27,129 nucleotides of DNA from a virus. The notes beneath the pieces are model-generated. The model worked only from the letters and a program-made list of their open reading frames with translations, was not told the DNA's origin and ran no database searches. The DNA is taken from positions 1 through 27,129 of the IMG/VR virus record IMGVR_UViG_3300046777_001756; one strand, 5' to 3'. The position numbers and the translations under genes were made by a program. The first letter of the stretch is position 1; each line of letters starts with the position of its first letter. This document shows positions 5,220 to 12,814 of this stretch, piece after piece.

Positions 5220-5739
5220 TAATTGCTATGTATTTGTGTATTTTGATGCTTATAAACCATGCAAAAAGAATGATTGCAAAGATTGCAAGCCATTTCATGC
5301 CGTCCGCGAAGCCGTTTTTATTCTCGCTTTGGGTTCTTTTGGTCTTATGTTTCTCTTTTTGCTTGGTTTGTTTCGCTTCGATTTTCTTTGATTTAAGCGC
5401 GTTTCTCAGTTGAGTCTCATACATTGCACTTATTTGCGCTAAACTATCCGCAAATCGCTTGTTATCGAACCGATAGCGCCATTTTGGGATGTACACGTAC
5501 TCAGTGCGAACAACTAAAGAATCTTTATACTTGATTACGGGGTATGGTTTACCATCTCTCCACATGGTGTCCACAGTGGCTACCTTGAAAGTGTCCACAT
5601 GGATGGCGTGAACGTAGCCTTTTTGCACCGCTTTGTCATGCAAGCGAGTTGCTGAGCATCCATACATTAAAAAACTCCACGGCATAACGAATGCTGCGTA
5701 AATAAAAAAGTAAACTAAAGCGCTTTTAATGGGTTTCAT
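5212..5739 (-). CDS. u-spanin-like lipoprotein with C-terminal membrane helix
   Basis: 175 residues. The N-terminus is a lipoprotein-type signal: basic MKPIK, hydrophobic core (residues 7-25) and LMYGC with Cys28. The C-terminus is a second membrane helix (about 149-168, WLAIFAIILFAWFISI). Between them are a beta-like part (about 30-85) and a long Lys/Glu-rich helical stretch (about 90-145). A lipid anchor at one end and a transmembrane helix at the other is the architecture of unimolecular spanins such as T1 gp11, which link outer and inner membrane and fuse them at lysis. It lies between holin and endolysin. The lipobox is not ideal (Met at -3). An ordinary lipoprotein is the alternative; a spanin role is likely but unproven. 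Confidence 0.6.
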   Translation of the reverse strand: MKPIKSALVYFFIYAAFVMPWSFLMYGCSATRLHDKAVQKGYVHAIHVDTFKVATVDTMWRDGKPYPVIKYKDSLVVRTEYVYIPKWRYRFDNKRFADSLAQISAMYETQLRNALKSKKIEAKQTKQKEKHKTKRTQSENKNGFADGMKWLAIFAIILFAWFISIKIHKYIAING

Positions 5740-5953
5740 CGCTTTTTATTGATTTGTTCCATACGGTTAAACCGATGGCGGTTGCTGAATAGGTAAGCAA
5801 GCCAACAAATACAAATTCATGTACTTCAAATTGCTTGCCGTACAAAGGTAATAAAGCGTAAGCAATAGCCGCCCAAAACGAAGTAAACGCGCCAAGTCTT
5901 TTTATGGACCATTTTCCGTTAGGCTTGAGTGTATCGGCTATAATCTTCTTCAT
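5726..5953 (-). CDS. holin, two membrane helices
   Basis: 75 residues from the ATG at 5953 (MKKIIADTLKPNGKWSIKRL). Two transmembrane helices, about residues 23-40 (SFWAAIAYALLPLY) and 47-67 (FVFVGLLTYSATAIGLTVW), and a charged C-terminus (NKSIKSDETH). Size and topology fit a class II holin, which makes lesions in the inner membrane that release the endolysin. It overlaps the upstream membrane protein by 35 bases and the spanin-like gene by 14. Sequence similarity to a named holin family was not recognised, so the call rests on topology and position. Confidence 0.65.
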   Translation of the reverse strand: MKKIIADTLKPNGKWSIKRLGAFTSFWAAIAYALLPLYGKQFEVHEFVFVGLLTYSATAIGLTVWNKSIKSDETH

Positions 5954-6143
5954 TGGGAATGATCGCAATTAATTTCTCAGGAATGTAAATGGAGTCTTTT
6001 GCGTTATCCGCTCGCAACTGAACCTCGTAGCAGTCTACTAACATGGCGCGCATCTCTTTGACTTCTTCTTGCAAGGTGTATACCCACACAACTAAAAGAC
6101 CCGTTACGCCGTACTTTTTTATGATGGTAACAAATTCGGTCAT
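5919..6143 (-). CDS. small membrane protein, UviB/BhlA-like (possible second holin)
   Basis: 74 residues. One membrane helix near the N-terminus (YGVTGLLVVWVYTL, about 11-24) followed directly by a charged helix (QEEVKEMRAMLVDCYEVQLR). This layout, with a G-x-x-x-L-V-V-W-V-Y type helix and an EE-rich continuation, resembles BhlA/UviB bacteriocin-type holins and phage XhlA-like helpers. Its start overlaps the previous stop (ATGA). It may act with the two-helix holin next door. Resemblance is from pattern only. Confidence 0.55.
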   Translation of the reverse strand: MTEFVTIIKKYGVTGLLVVWVYTLQEEVKEMRAMLVDCYEVQLRADNAKDSIYIPEKLIAIIPNEEDYSRYTQA

Positions 6144-6337
6144 TCAGCAGGTGTATATGTGATTTGTTCAAGCTCTAATAACTGCTCACGAATTTCGCTA
6201 AAGTTAGGATCATTCAATACCTCGATGCCTACGATAAAGCGGCTGCTGCCATCCTTTACAAATAGCAGCTCGCTTGCATTATTCTTATAGCCGTTCAATG
6301 CTTTGTATTGGTCTTCGTTTGGGTGTAGAACTATCAT
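6140..6337 (-). CDS. unknown small protein (65 aa) between tail fibre and lysis genes
   Basis: 65 residues starting MIVLHPNEDQYKALNGYKNN. Strand-rich first half (SELLFVKDGSSRFIVGIEVL) and a short helix (FSEIREQLLELEQI). It overlaps both neighbours by 4 bases (ATGA style). Small proteins after phage fibre genes are often fibre-assembly helpers, but nothing in the sequence shows this. No family recognised. Confidence 0.65.
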   Translation of the reverse strand: MIVLHPNEDQYKALNGYKNNASELLFVKDGSSRFIVGIEVLNDPNFSEIREQLLELEQITYTPAE

Positions 6338-7377
6338 AGTGAAGATTTATATGTATTCCAATCTGCAATAAATGCCGAGTGTTCTGAAATCATTGAAGCA
6401 CCCATTGCATACGCTGCGCAGGTGTGCGCTCCGTATAAAACACCACCTCTTAAAATCAATTGGTTGGCACTTATAATTGCAGTAGATGTTTGCGTTAATG
6501 TACTCGCAGTGGTACTGTTATAAAGCGTCACATTAGATGCTGATGTGCGGTGAATTGATTTCGTGTTGACATTTCCGTCATAATCAAAAAGCGCGCTTAA
6601 GTTGTTTGTACCAGCATTTATGCGTTGTGATAAACTCGCGCCTCCTGTAATTGTATTTGCGTTAGATGCCATAATTCCATCGAATCGACCTAATCCGCTA
6701 ATTGCGTGAGTAAAGAAGTAACGAGATGCGTTGTTCTGCGTGTACTGTACCCCTTGAGTTGCTGGGTTAAAGTTAGTATCAATGTAGCTGCTTGTTCCGT
6801 TGCCTGTGAATCCTCCATTGCTTACAAAAGTAGGTGAGTTTACAAGCGTGGATTGATTAGCGTTAGGATTTTTCCAGTTGAGTGTTCCAAATGCAGAGCC
6901 GCCATCTTGAGCAAACACGTAGAATACGTCAAGTTTTGCCCACACTCCATCAGCTTTCATTGACTTTAATAGCTTGTTTTGTTTTTGTTGAGTAGTTGTA
7001 GTTGGAAGCGTGTAGCTTAATGCTGTGCCTCTATCTAAAATTGCCTTATATTCAGTTGTAAATATGTACAAAGAATTTGAGTTAGCCGATGCTGCTCCAA
7101 TTGAGTTAGCTGCAGTCACCTTGCAAGTTACGCTCGTGTCAGCATCCGCCTCAACAAGAACGTAAGTTTGCGAAATAGCCCCCGAAATAGGTGAGCCGTT
7201 GCGCTGCCATTGGTAGGTGTATGTAAAAGGCAAAGTCCCCGACCAAGTGCCGTTGGTAGTCGTCAAGGTTTGACCTACTACACCCGTACCACTAACCACA
7301 GGTGCAATTGTATTTACAGGAGGTTCACCCCCAAGCAACAGCCATGTTTGCGGATTGTATAGGCTATAAAAATACAT
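6334..7377 (-). CDS. tail fibre / receptor-binding protein with Ig-like domain
   Basis: 347 residues. After a short N-terminus (MYFYSLYNPQTWLLLGG), residues about 20-105 form an Ig-like beta domain (APVVSGTGVVGQTLTTTNG, YTYQWQRNGSPI, TCKVTAANSIG), the fold bacteria and phages use in surface and tail adhesins. The rest is Ser/Thr/Asn/Gly-rich beta sequence with lectin- or LamG-like features (GTSSYIDTNFNP, RYFFTHAISGLGRFDGIM). Probable role: binding the host surface at the tail tip or on the virion. It lies after virion genes and before lysis genes. The Ig-like domain is clear; the C-terminal receptor role is inferred. No chaperone domain or enzyme motif is seen. Confidence 0.75.
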   Translation of the reverse strand: MYFYSLYNPQTWLLLGGEPPVNTIAPVVSGTGVVGQTLTTTNGTWSGTLPFTYTYQWQRNGSPISGAISQTYVLVEADADTSVTCKVTAANSIGAASANSNSLYIFTTEYKAILDRGTALSYTLPTTTTQQKQNKLLKSMKADGVWAKLDVFYVFAQDGGSAFGTLNWKNPNANQSTLVNSPTFVSNGGFTGNGTSSYIDTNFNPATQGVQYTQNNASRYFFTHAISGLGRFDGIMASNANTITGGASLSQRINAGTNNLSALFDYDGNVNTKSIHRTSASNVTLYNSTTASTLTQTSTAIISANQLILRGGVLYGAHTCAAYAMGASMISEHSAFIADWNTYKSSL

Positions 7378-7646
7378 TACCCAAGAACTAAAGCAACGGA
7401 ACCACTTGCGAGCTTAACACCTGTGAAATCTTCACCATCTTGCGGTGCGATTATAGCGCCCGCCTTTACGGCAGTTGCTGGCGTTGCAATGTAATTTGCT
7501 TTGACGTCTATGTTGTTTGATTTGATGCTTGTAAATACGGTGTTTTCCAAAACAACAATAGACGCAATTGGTCGCGTTACTTCAGTTGTGTTATTTACAA
7601 TGTAAGTGCCTTTTGCGGCTACTAATCGGAGTTGTGCTGGGGTCAT
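7377..7646 (-). CDS. small beta-rich virion-associated protein (89 aa)
   Basis: 89 residues starting MTPAQLRLVAAKGTYIVNNT. Almost all short strands with Thr, Val and Ala, ending VKLASGSVALVLG. Its stop shares a base with the start of the fibre gene (TAATG). Composition fits a small structural or decoration protein or a fibre accessory. No family recognised. Confidence 0.6.
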   Translation of the reverse strand: MTPAQLRLVAAKGTYIVNNTTEVTRPIASIVVLENTVFTSIKSNNIDVKANYIATPATAVKAGAIIAPQDGEDFTGVKLASGSVALVLG

Positions 7647-7679
7647 AATTCTCTTTTACTATTGTGCTTTGCTGTTTTA

Positions 7680-8141
7680 TCAGTTATCAAAGTCATAATT
7701 AGCGTAAGGAATTGCGCACCAATTTTGGTTATCGAATATGGATAAGGTAAAGGACATTGTCCAACCTGCGATTATGTCAGCTTGACGCTCAACAAATGGT
7801 TCGGTTGCAGGTGAGGTTGTGATTGTTAAATCCTCAAAACGTTCTTGGCGCAAAGTGATGTCAATATCGCGAAGTATTTGCAGGCAGTCGCTGTGTGTTT
7901 CTCGTACACTCCTATTGTCATCGGTTATGTATTTGTCGCAAATGGTGATTGCTGCCGATACGTTGACGGTCTTTTCTGAGATGCTGCCCGGAAGCAATGT
8001 AACAACCATGAGCGGGTAGCTCGCAGGCGCATCTTGGGCAAATGCTTGGAAAAACTCACCAAAGAAAAAGCCGTTAATTTGCTTGTGCTCGATTGCTATT
8101 ATCTCGAGCTCCTTTGCTAGTTGGTTTATTGTCATTTCCAT
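7680..8141 (-). CDS. probable tail/neck protein (153 aa)
   Basis: 153 residues starting MEMTINQLAKELEIIAIEHK; a second ATG two codons later is equally possible. Layout: N-terminal helix, then strands (SYPLMVVTLLPGSISEKTVN, AAITICDKYI), a helix with a conserved-looking HSDCLQILRDI, and a beta end (GWTMSFTLSIFDNQNWCAIP). This is like tail-terminator or neck-type proteins of siphoviruses, which bind where tail joins head. It follows portal and connector genes. Role inferred from context and fold impression. Confidence 0.6.
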   Translation of the reverse strand: MEMTINQLAKELEIIAIEHKQINGFFFGEFFQAFAQDAPASYPLMVVTLLPGSISEKTVNVSAAITICDKYITDDNRSVRETHSDCLQILRDIDITLRQERFEDLTITTSPATEPFVERQADIIAGWTMSFTLSIFDNQNWCAIPYANYDFDN

Positions 8142-8202
8142 GCAAATACTTCTTTAATTTTTCAATGTTACGCGGCGAGGCTTTAAATGGCTTTAGTGCC
8201 AA
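8074..8202 (-). CDS. candidate small ORF with TTG start (42 aa)
   Basis: The gap between two virion genes (8142-8192) is open in a frame reading LALKPFKASPRNIEKLKKYL and ending at TAA 8074. It looks protein-like (basic amphipathic helix). There is no ATG; the best start is TTG at 8202, with AAAGGAG about 12 bases upstream, rather far for a ribosome site. It would overlap the next gene by 68 bases. Low confidence. Confidence 0.3.
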   Translation of the reverse strand: MALKPFKASPRNIEKLKKYLHGNDNKPTSKGARDNSNRAQAN

Positions 8203-8693
8203 TTGGTGCGGTAGCTCCTTTTCTCCTGTGTTACGTTCTCGTCCTTGCATTCGCAGTTAGTGTACAATGGAAATTTAACGCCGTTGTCATCTTTCAAATA
8301 ACCAATCAAGCGCTCTTTGTAAAAGTAGGCATCTTTTCGCAAGCGGTCGCGTAGTGGGTTGCGCTCGGTGTCCGACATTGCATTAAAATTAGCATCTTGC
8401 AAAGTGCCTGTGCCGCGATTCATTACACGATCAGTTACCAAATCACACGCGCGATAGTCAACAAATGCAATAAGGCACGGCAACACGTACTCATCCATAA
8501 GCTCGCGATAGTTGGCATTCCAATCATTATCCTCAACACGGCGCAACAGCTCTTTGTAAAGGCACGTATTAAGTGCAGGTTGTACGTTGATGTCCTGCGC
8601 TCGCATGATTGCAATGCTGATTAGCTTTGTGTCTACATTTTGGTGAACAATACCTCGGCGCTTAACCTCATCGACTGATACTAAAAACTTCAT
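8193..8693 (-). CDS. DUF6712-like head-tail connector protein
   Basis: 166 residues starting MKFLVSVDEVKRRGIVHQNV. Mostly helical, with a core (LISIAIMRAQDINVQPAL..LYKELL, then LPCLIAFVDYRA) resembling head-tail connector proteins of siphoviruses; I associate it with DUF6712 of Bacteroidota phages. The C-terminal part has a CEC pair and ends YRTNWH. It starts 1 base after the portal gene ends, so the two are surely co-translated. Probable role: a ring below the portal. Family name moderately sure. Confidence 0.6.
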   Translation of the reverse strand: MKFLVSVDEVKRRGIVHQNVDTKLISIAIMRAQDINVQPALNTCLYKELLRRVEDNDWNANYRELMDEYVLPCLIAFVDYRACDLVTDRVMNRGTGTLQDANFNAMSDTERNPLRDRLRKDAYFYKERLIGYLKDDNGVKFPLYTNCECKDENVTQEKRSYRTNWH

Positions 8694-8694
8694 A

Positions 8695-10683
8695 CTATTT
8701 CTTTGTTACGATTGATTGAAACCAAAGGTGTCGGCACCATGGGGTAGTTACCTGCGTGTCAGGATTGGTATAAAAACCGCCGCGATATTTCCACACATCG
8801 CGGTCAACTCGCTCAGAAATGGTGTTTATTTCGTCGCGGGTATAGGCTTTGTTTAAAGCGATGAGCTGCGTGCAAAATTCACGGCTCCCACTTTTAGCTT
8901 CCGGAACATCCGAGCGCACCTGATAGCTGTATCTAATCTCAAATTCGGGTATTTCGCCGTCTGCTGAGTCAATTAAACGCTGTGCAAGCGCTGAAAGCTC
9001 GCCATTTTTAATCAATCCCCAGTCATTGAGGCGCGCAATAGACAAAGCAACGTCTTTAATTGTGCTGCCTGTGGCCTCGGCGATGGCGTTTGAGTCCTCT
9101 CCGTTGTTTAACAAGCTCAAAATTTGCTTGTCAATGTCTTTCATTTCTGCTGAAATCTCGCCAATTGTAGCAAAAACCTCATCATGCTTGGTAAATACGT
9201 CAGTCGCTAGGCTATCCCATTCGATTGGTAAGCGTGCAAACTCTTCAAAATCGTCGAAAGATTCGCCAAATTCGCCGAATATTTCAAGGTCTGCTTTACT
9301 AAATGTGTGCGAATGCTTGCAGCTTGAGAATGTTGCTGCCTCAATACCCACCATTTTTTTAGCTGTGGCCTCATCAATTGACGGGAATGAAGCTATAATA
9401 ATTTCGGCGGCGCTTTCTGCGCTCATCTTAGATTCTTTTACCTTTTCGCAAATGCTTATAAGGGTGCTTATTTGGTCGCCACTTAGCGCCACAGGCTCTA
9501 CATCTTTGCTTTGTGTGCTTTCGGTTGTATTTGGGTTGTTTACCACAACGGTTGGAGCTCCAACGGCTGCGTTTGTGGCATCTTCAATTGGCTGTATTTC
9601 AACTAACCTTACCTCCCCAACGTAGCCGCTCAATTCTGCCATGTAGTTAAGCATCCAATTTAAGCGCTCTTGGCGTTGCATTACGTAAGTCTTTTTAAAC
9701 ACCTCGAATAACTGCGCTGATTCAGCCGCGTTAAACGAGCCCTGCTGCATTACTCCAAACAAAGTGGGGCTAACTACCCCGTGAGCAATTAAAATGTTTT
9801 GTAGCGTCGTTTTGCCTGTTTGGTCGTAGCGCTTATCTAGGTCGTTGCCGTTGAGTTGCTGCACCAATGGCGCGCGCTCTTTGCTTTCGGCAAATGTTAC
9901 AATGATGTCGCCAGCATTATCAACGCCCGCGCTTTTTTCTTTAATTTGTGCGACTGCCTTATTAATTTCCTCTTGCGTTTCGGGTACGCCGTCGGTCATT
10001 GTGATTAAGGTGCCGCTTGAAAAGCTGTTTTGTACAAGTGAGTTGTTGTATCGGTTGAGCAAGTAGTCCGTTTCGATGGCATAAATGCCCGAGAAATACG
10101 GCGGCTTTGGATAGATGCCAAGCTCTTTTTTGTTCTTTTTAACGGGGTCTTTATAGAATAGGAAAAAAGAACCGCTTTTGTTTTCAGGGTTGTAAATCGG
10201 ATAATCGCGGTAACCTGTTTTCTCTAGGCTTTGATTTTGCGCGTTCCAATCATTCGACAAGTAAACACGATCAATCTTCTCAGAAAATCGGCAGCTATCA
10301 ATCGGTAAGGCTTCCCACTTTACCACCTTAGTTCCCTCCATGTCCCAAGTGCCTTTGACAATAAAACCGCCAAAGCCTTCGTAATCTTCAGTCATTGCAT
10401 CGGCAACCTCTTCGATTGTAAAGTCGCTGTTTGCGTTGTCAAGAAATTCCTGCAAGTTACCGCTAACGATTTCAATGCCACCGCCTGAAATGTAGCGAAT
10501 CTTATTCTTTATGATACCACCATGCACAGGTGAGCCCTCGCGAAGTTCGTTAATGAAAAAAGGCCAGTCGTTTTTTTTGCCCCATTTCACAAAGCCGCCC
10601 TTGTCTTTTTCTTCAACAGGCTTGGCCATTTGCTTGGCAAAATTGACCTTTTGTATCACATTCTTAATTGGTTTGCTCTCCAT
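8695..10683 (-). CDS. portal protein with C-terminal extra domains
   Basis: 662 residues. Residues about 1-350 look like a phage portal: N-terminal basic segment, the SPVHGGIIKNKIRYISGGG helix, strands, and the late helical part (YNNSLVQNSFSSGTLI, then GVVSPTLFGVMQQGSFNAAESAQLFEVF). The dodecameric portal is the DNA gate at one capsid vertex. Past residue 390 come a linker (ALSGDQISTLISICEKVKES), an acidic helical segment, a winged-helix-like stretch (about 515-560, SNAIAEATGSTIKDVALSIARL) and a Cys/His/Trp-rich end (SGSREFCTQLIAL... TPWCRHLW). The last block resembles the end of phage minor head proteins, so this may be a portal plus head-protein fusion. It overlaps the upstream gene by 20 bases. 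Confidence 0.85.
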   Translation of the reverse strand: MESKPIKNVIQKVNFAKQMAKPVEEKDKGGFVKWGKKNDWPFFINELREGSPVHGGIIKNKIRYISGGGIEIVSGNLQEFLDNANSDFTIEEVADAMTEDYEGFGGFIVKGTWDMEGTKVVKWEALPIDSCRFSEKIDRVYLSNDWNAQNQSLEKTGYRDYPIYNPENKSGSFFLFYKDPVKKNKKELGIYPKPPYFSGIYAIETDYLLNRYNNSLVQNSFSSGTLITMTDGVPETQEEINKAVAQIKEKSAGVDNAGDIIVTFAESKERAPLVQQLNGNDLDKRYDQTGKTTLQNILIAHGVVSPTLFGVMQQGSFNAAESAQLFEVFKKTYVMQRQERLNWMLNYMAELSGYVGEVRLVEIQPIEDATNAAVGAPTVVVNNPNTTESTQSKDVEPVALSGDQISTLISICEKVKESKMSAESAAEIIIASFPSIDEATAKKMVGIEAATFSSCKHSHTFSKADLEIFGEFGESFDDFEEFARLPIEWDSLATDVFTKHDEVFATIGEISAEMKDIDKQILSLLNNGEDSNAIAEATGSTIKDVALSIARLNDWGLIKNGELSALAQRLIDSADGEIPEFEIRYSYQVRSDVPEAKSGSREFCTQLIALNKAYTRDEINTISERVDRDVWKYRGGFYTNPDTQVTTPWCRHLWFQSIVTKK

Positions 10684-11023
10684 CGTATATGGTGCTGGTT
10701 ATGTCGTTTTGGTAAATGTCGTCGGCTGACTGTGCTGCTTTTACAATTAGCCTACCCACCTCTAATAATGTGCCTGACTGTTGTTCAATCACTCGATAAG
10801 TGTAATCGCCTGTGTAAGGAAACGTAACGTTTACGCCCTCATCAATGACAAACTCATCGTATCGCTCAGTTGAAAGGCTTTCATTGCTAAGCACAACGGG
10901 CCCGACTTGCTCGTTGCTTTGATGGTGAGTAAACTCAAAAACAAAAATCGGATTTGACTCAGTTGCCAGCTCCGTCGCTGTTACCACTATTTGGTTGGGT
11001 TCCCCCTTGTAAACTATCAGCAT
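10664..11023 (-). CDS. small beta-rich virion/neck protein (119 aa)
   Basis: Start placed at the ATG at 11023 (MLIVYKGEPNQIVVTATEL); an earlier in-frame ATG at 11059 would add Lys/Arg-rich residues overlapping the previous gene further. Alternating strands (NPIFVFEFTHHQ, NVTFPYTGDYTYRVIEQQ) with a beta-sandwich look. The pattern is one I know from Bacteroidota phages between capsid and portal genes, without an assigned function. It overlaps the upstream gene by 65 bases and the portal gene by 20. Confidence 0.65.
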   Translation of the reverse strand: MLIVYKGEPNQIVVTATELATESNPIFVFEFTHHQSNEQVGPVVLSNESLSTERYDEFVIDEGVNVTFPYTGDYTYRVIEQQSGTLLEVGRLIVKAAQSADDIYQNDITSTIYDGEQTN

Positions 11024-11168
11024 TTTTCGCGGGTTTTTTCTTGGTTTCGAATACGTCAAAGCCTAGCGCCTTATAGGTCGCTTCTTCACCTTCTTTGATT
11101 GTAAACCATTTGTTTACTAGGGGTGATTTCATTTGAATGCCTAAGCACTCTTTTTTAATTTTCGCCAT
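10959..11168 (-). CDS. unknown small protein (69 aa) after the tail-tube gene
   Basis: Start placed at the ATG at 11168 (MAKIKKECLGIQMKSPLVNK); upstream in-frame residues run into the terminator hairpin. A compact beta N-terminal part (residues 1-45) is followed by a Lys/Asn/Gly/Ser-rich tail. It follows a terminator and a TACCTTTG box at close range, so it may start a secondary transcript. The overlap with the next gene (65 bases) is large for this phage but both frames look coding. No family recognised. Confidence 0.6.
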   Translation of the reverse strand: MAKIKKECLGIQMKSPLVNKWFTIKEGEEATYKALGFDVFETKKKPAKNADSLQGGTQPNSGNSDGAGN

Positions 11169-11173
11169 GATTT

Positions 11174-11181
11174 CAAAGGTA
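11174..11181 (-). promoter_or_regulatory. possible -7 box (TACCTTTG) just before a start codon
   Basis: TACCTTTG fits TAnnTTTG. Only 5 bases separate it from the ATG at 11168, so a transcript from it would be almost leaderless. No -33 element seen. The same 8-mer occurs in the same setting at 24492-24499. Confidence 0.25.
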
Positions 11182-11182
11182 T

Positions 11183-11214
11183 AAAAAAAGGCAAAGCGTA
11201 ACACCTTGCCTTTT
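11183..11214 (-). terminator. intrinsic terminator after the capsid/tail-tube genes
   Basis: Minus-strand stem AAAAGGCAAGG/CTTTGCCTTTT (11 bp, one G-U pair), 7-base loop, seven T's at the end of the stem and beyond (11183-11189). It probably reduces expression of the portal and later genes relative to the major virion proteins. Confidence 0.8.
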
Positions 11215-11236
11215 AGAGATTAATGAATCAGATTGA

Positions 11237-11758
11237 TTAAGCTGCTTGAGCCAATAAAGTAGTGTAAACTGCTGTTGCAAGGTCAGGCACTTCGTTATCC
11301 TCCATTGAGGTGAATACCAAAGTGTGGCCGTTGCGGTCGCTTACCGCTACACCTGTGCCGCTTTCAGATGCTTCACGCATTTGCAAGCCTTGGTCTAAGC
11401 CAAGTACAACGATAGAGCCGTTGCGTTTTTCAACAACTGCCACAAGCTCGTTTTGGGCAAGTAAGTTGATTTCAGCGCGAAGCTCTTTAGTGTCGTTATT
11501 CAACACAATTGTGAGAGTTTCCTCATAATACAACGCGCCGTTGTCATTAACGCGCGGCGGGTAAGTTGCACTTGAAAGGTCGCGCTTCAATTTGTAGAGG
11601 TATGTATCACCTGTAACGGTCATCGCAGTAACCTCGTTGCCTACTTTTGTAGGGTTGCCAGAAATTTGGTCTTTGGTGAAAAATAAAACTGATTTGATAC
11701 CACCTTTTCCGTTGGTGCAAATCCTGTCATTCCAACCTGCTGTAAGTCCACAAGACAT
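11237..11758 (-). CDS. probable major tail (tube) protein
   Basis: 173 residues starting MSCGLTAGWNDRICTNGKGGI. Beta-rich. The segment LVAVVEKRNGSIVVLGLDQG followed by ASESGTGVAVSDRNGHTLVF and a final acidic EDNEVPDL has the pattern I know from tail-tube-like proteins of Bacteroidota phages. It stands alone between two hairpins (11781-11807 and 11183-11214), which fits a highly expressed structural gene. It follows the capsid gene rather than a tail block, so a capsid decoration protein is the alternative. Confidence 0.55.
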   Translation of the reverse strand: MSCGLTAGWNDRICTNGKGGIKSVLFFTKDQISGNPTKVGNEVTAMTVTGDTYLYKLKRDLSSATYPPRVNDNGALYYEETLTIVLNNDTKELRAEINLLAQNELVAVVEKRNGSIVVLGLDQGLQMREASESGTGVAVSDRNGHTLVFTSMEDNEVPDLATAVYTTLLAQAA

Positions 11759-11780
11759 AGTTATTTAATTTTTAAGTGAG

Positions 11781-11807
11781 TAAATAAAGGGGAGTTGCCT
11801 CCCCTTT
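11781..11807 (-). terminator. hairpin after the major capsid gene
   Basis: Perfect 9-bp stem AAAGGGGAG/CTCCCCTTT with the 4-base loop GCAA (a GNRA-type tetraloop) on the minus transcript. The tract after it (ATTTA) is only weakly U-rich, so it may be a partial terminator or an mRNA-stabilising hairpin. Confidence 0.65.
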
Positions 11808-11819
11808 GAATTTCAATGA

Positions 11820-12788
11820 TTACGCTGTGTGTAATTTGAAGACACCGATTTCGTTTGTGAACGGAACCTGAACACCACCGCGCATTTTAGAGCGGATGTA
11901 GAGCTTGTCGTCATCTTGTGAGTACCACAATTCGTATGATGCTGAATCAGTAGCTAAGTCAGTACCGAATACGAAATGCGAACGCTTCCCAACAAAGACT
12001 TCTGTTGCGCCTGCGAGACCTGGTGTTTTAACAACGGTCAAGTCAGTACCCGGAATGATTACTTCGTTCATTGCAGCGATAGCCGCAGGTGAGTAATGGA
12101 AGAAATTGAGGTCGACCAAATTTTTCATCAACTTGTCAAAGTTGCCACGTGAAGTAAACGCGATTTTCTCGTCGCTTTCCATGATAGCGTCAGACATGTT
12201 AGAGTAACAGCCGTAGAAGATGTCATAAGCGTTAGAGTTGGTAATTGACGTGATGTCAGAAGGGTTCAAATCAACACAACCATTGGCAACGGTAAGGATG
12301 GTTTTGAAGCCATTGAACCACTGAAGGTTGCCTGTACCTGTTGAGGTGTTACCTTGCCAAATCAATTTATCCAATTGAACCGCATTTAAGCGTAGCAAAT
12401 AGTCAGTGATAACCTGCTCGAAAGGGAGTTCTTTATCTTCAGCCATTGCACCCGGGCGAAGTGCTAATTGCGTCCAGAATCCGTCGAGGTCTTTGTTACA
12501 AAAGCCTTTTTTGAAACCGATTGCAACTGTTGTGATTTTGCGATCAGAAAAGACCGTATCACCTTGGTCAGTCATGTCGCAGTCAGCCGCCTGATAAATT
12601 ACTTCGTCGTTGAGTAATTTGATATCTTGCGAACCTTTAACGCCCTCTTGGGTGCGGATGTAGTTCAATGTTACCGCTTCGCTTACTGAGCGTGTAACTA
12701 GTTCAGCTTGTTGTTGGTCAACGTAAGCCGTTAAGTCTGATACATCGTAGTCAAACTTTGATTTAATGATGGATTTTAAAGAAGCCAT
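11820..12788 (-). CDS. major capsid protein
   Basis: 322 residues starting MASLKSIIKSKFDYDVSDL. An N-terminal helical arm is followed by mixed alpha/beta sequence with typical capsid traits: an E-loop-like stretch (about 75-95), a P-domain helix (ELPFEQVITDYLLRLNAVQLDKLIWQG) and an A-domain-like end (IPGTDLTVVKTPGLAGATEVFVGKRSHFVFGTDL). It lies directly after the scaffold gene and before a strong hairpin, as expected for the most abundant virion protein. An HK97-type fold is the expectation. No separate N-terminal delta domain is seen, in line with a separate scaffold. Confidence 0.8.
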   Translation of the reverse strand: MASLKSIIKSKFDYDVSDLTAYVDQQQAELVTRSVSEAVTLNYIRTQEGVKGSQDIKLLNDEVIYQAADCDMTDQGDTVFSDRKITTVAIGFKKGFCNKDLDGFWTQLALRPGAMAEDKELPFEQVITDYLLRLNAVQLDKLIWQGNTSTGTGNLQWFNGFKTILTVANGCVDLNPSDITSITNSNAYDIFYGCYSNMSDAIMESDEKIAFTSRGNFDKLMKNLVDLNFFHYSPAAIAAMNEVIIPGTDLTVVKTPGLAGATEVFVGKRSHFVFGTDLATDSASYELWYSQDDDKLYIRSKMRGGVQVPFTNEIGVFKLHTA

Positions 12789-12814
12789 TTTTGTTTGTTT
12801 TTGGGGTTTAAAAA

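Noticed and set aside
9026-9625. 199-residue plus-strand open frame opposite the portal gene
   Set aside because: Ser/Leu-rich shadow of a well-supported minus-strand gene; no plus-strand gene elsewhere in the window.
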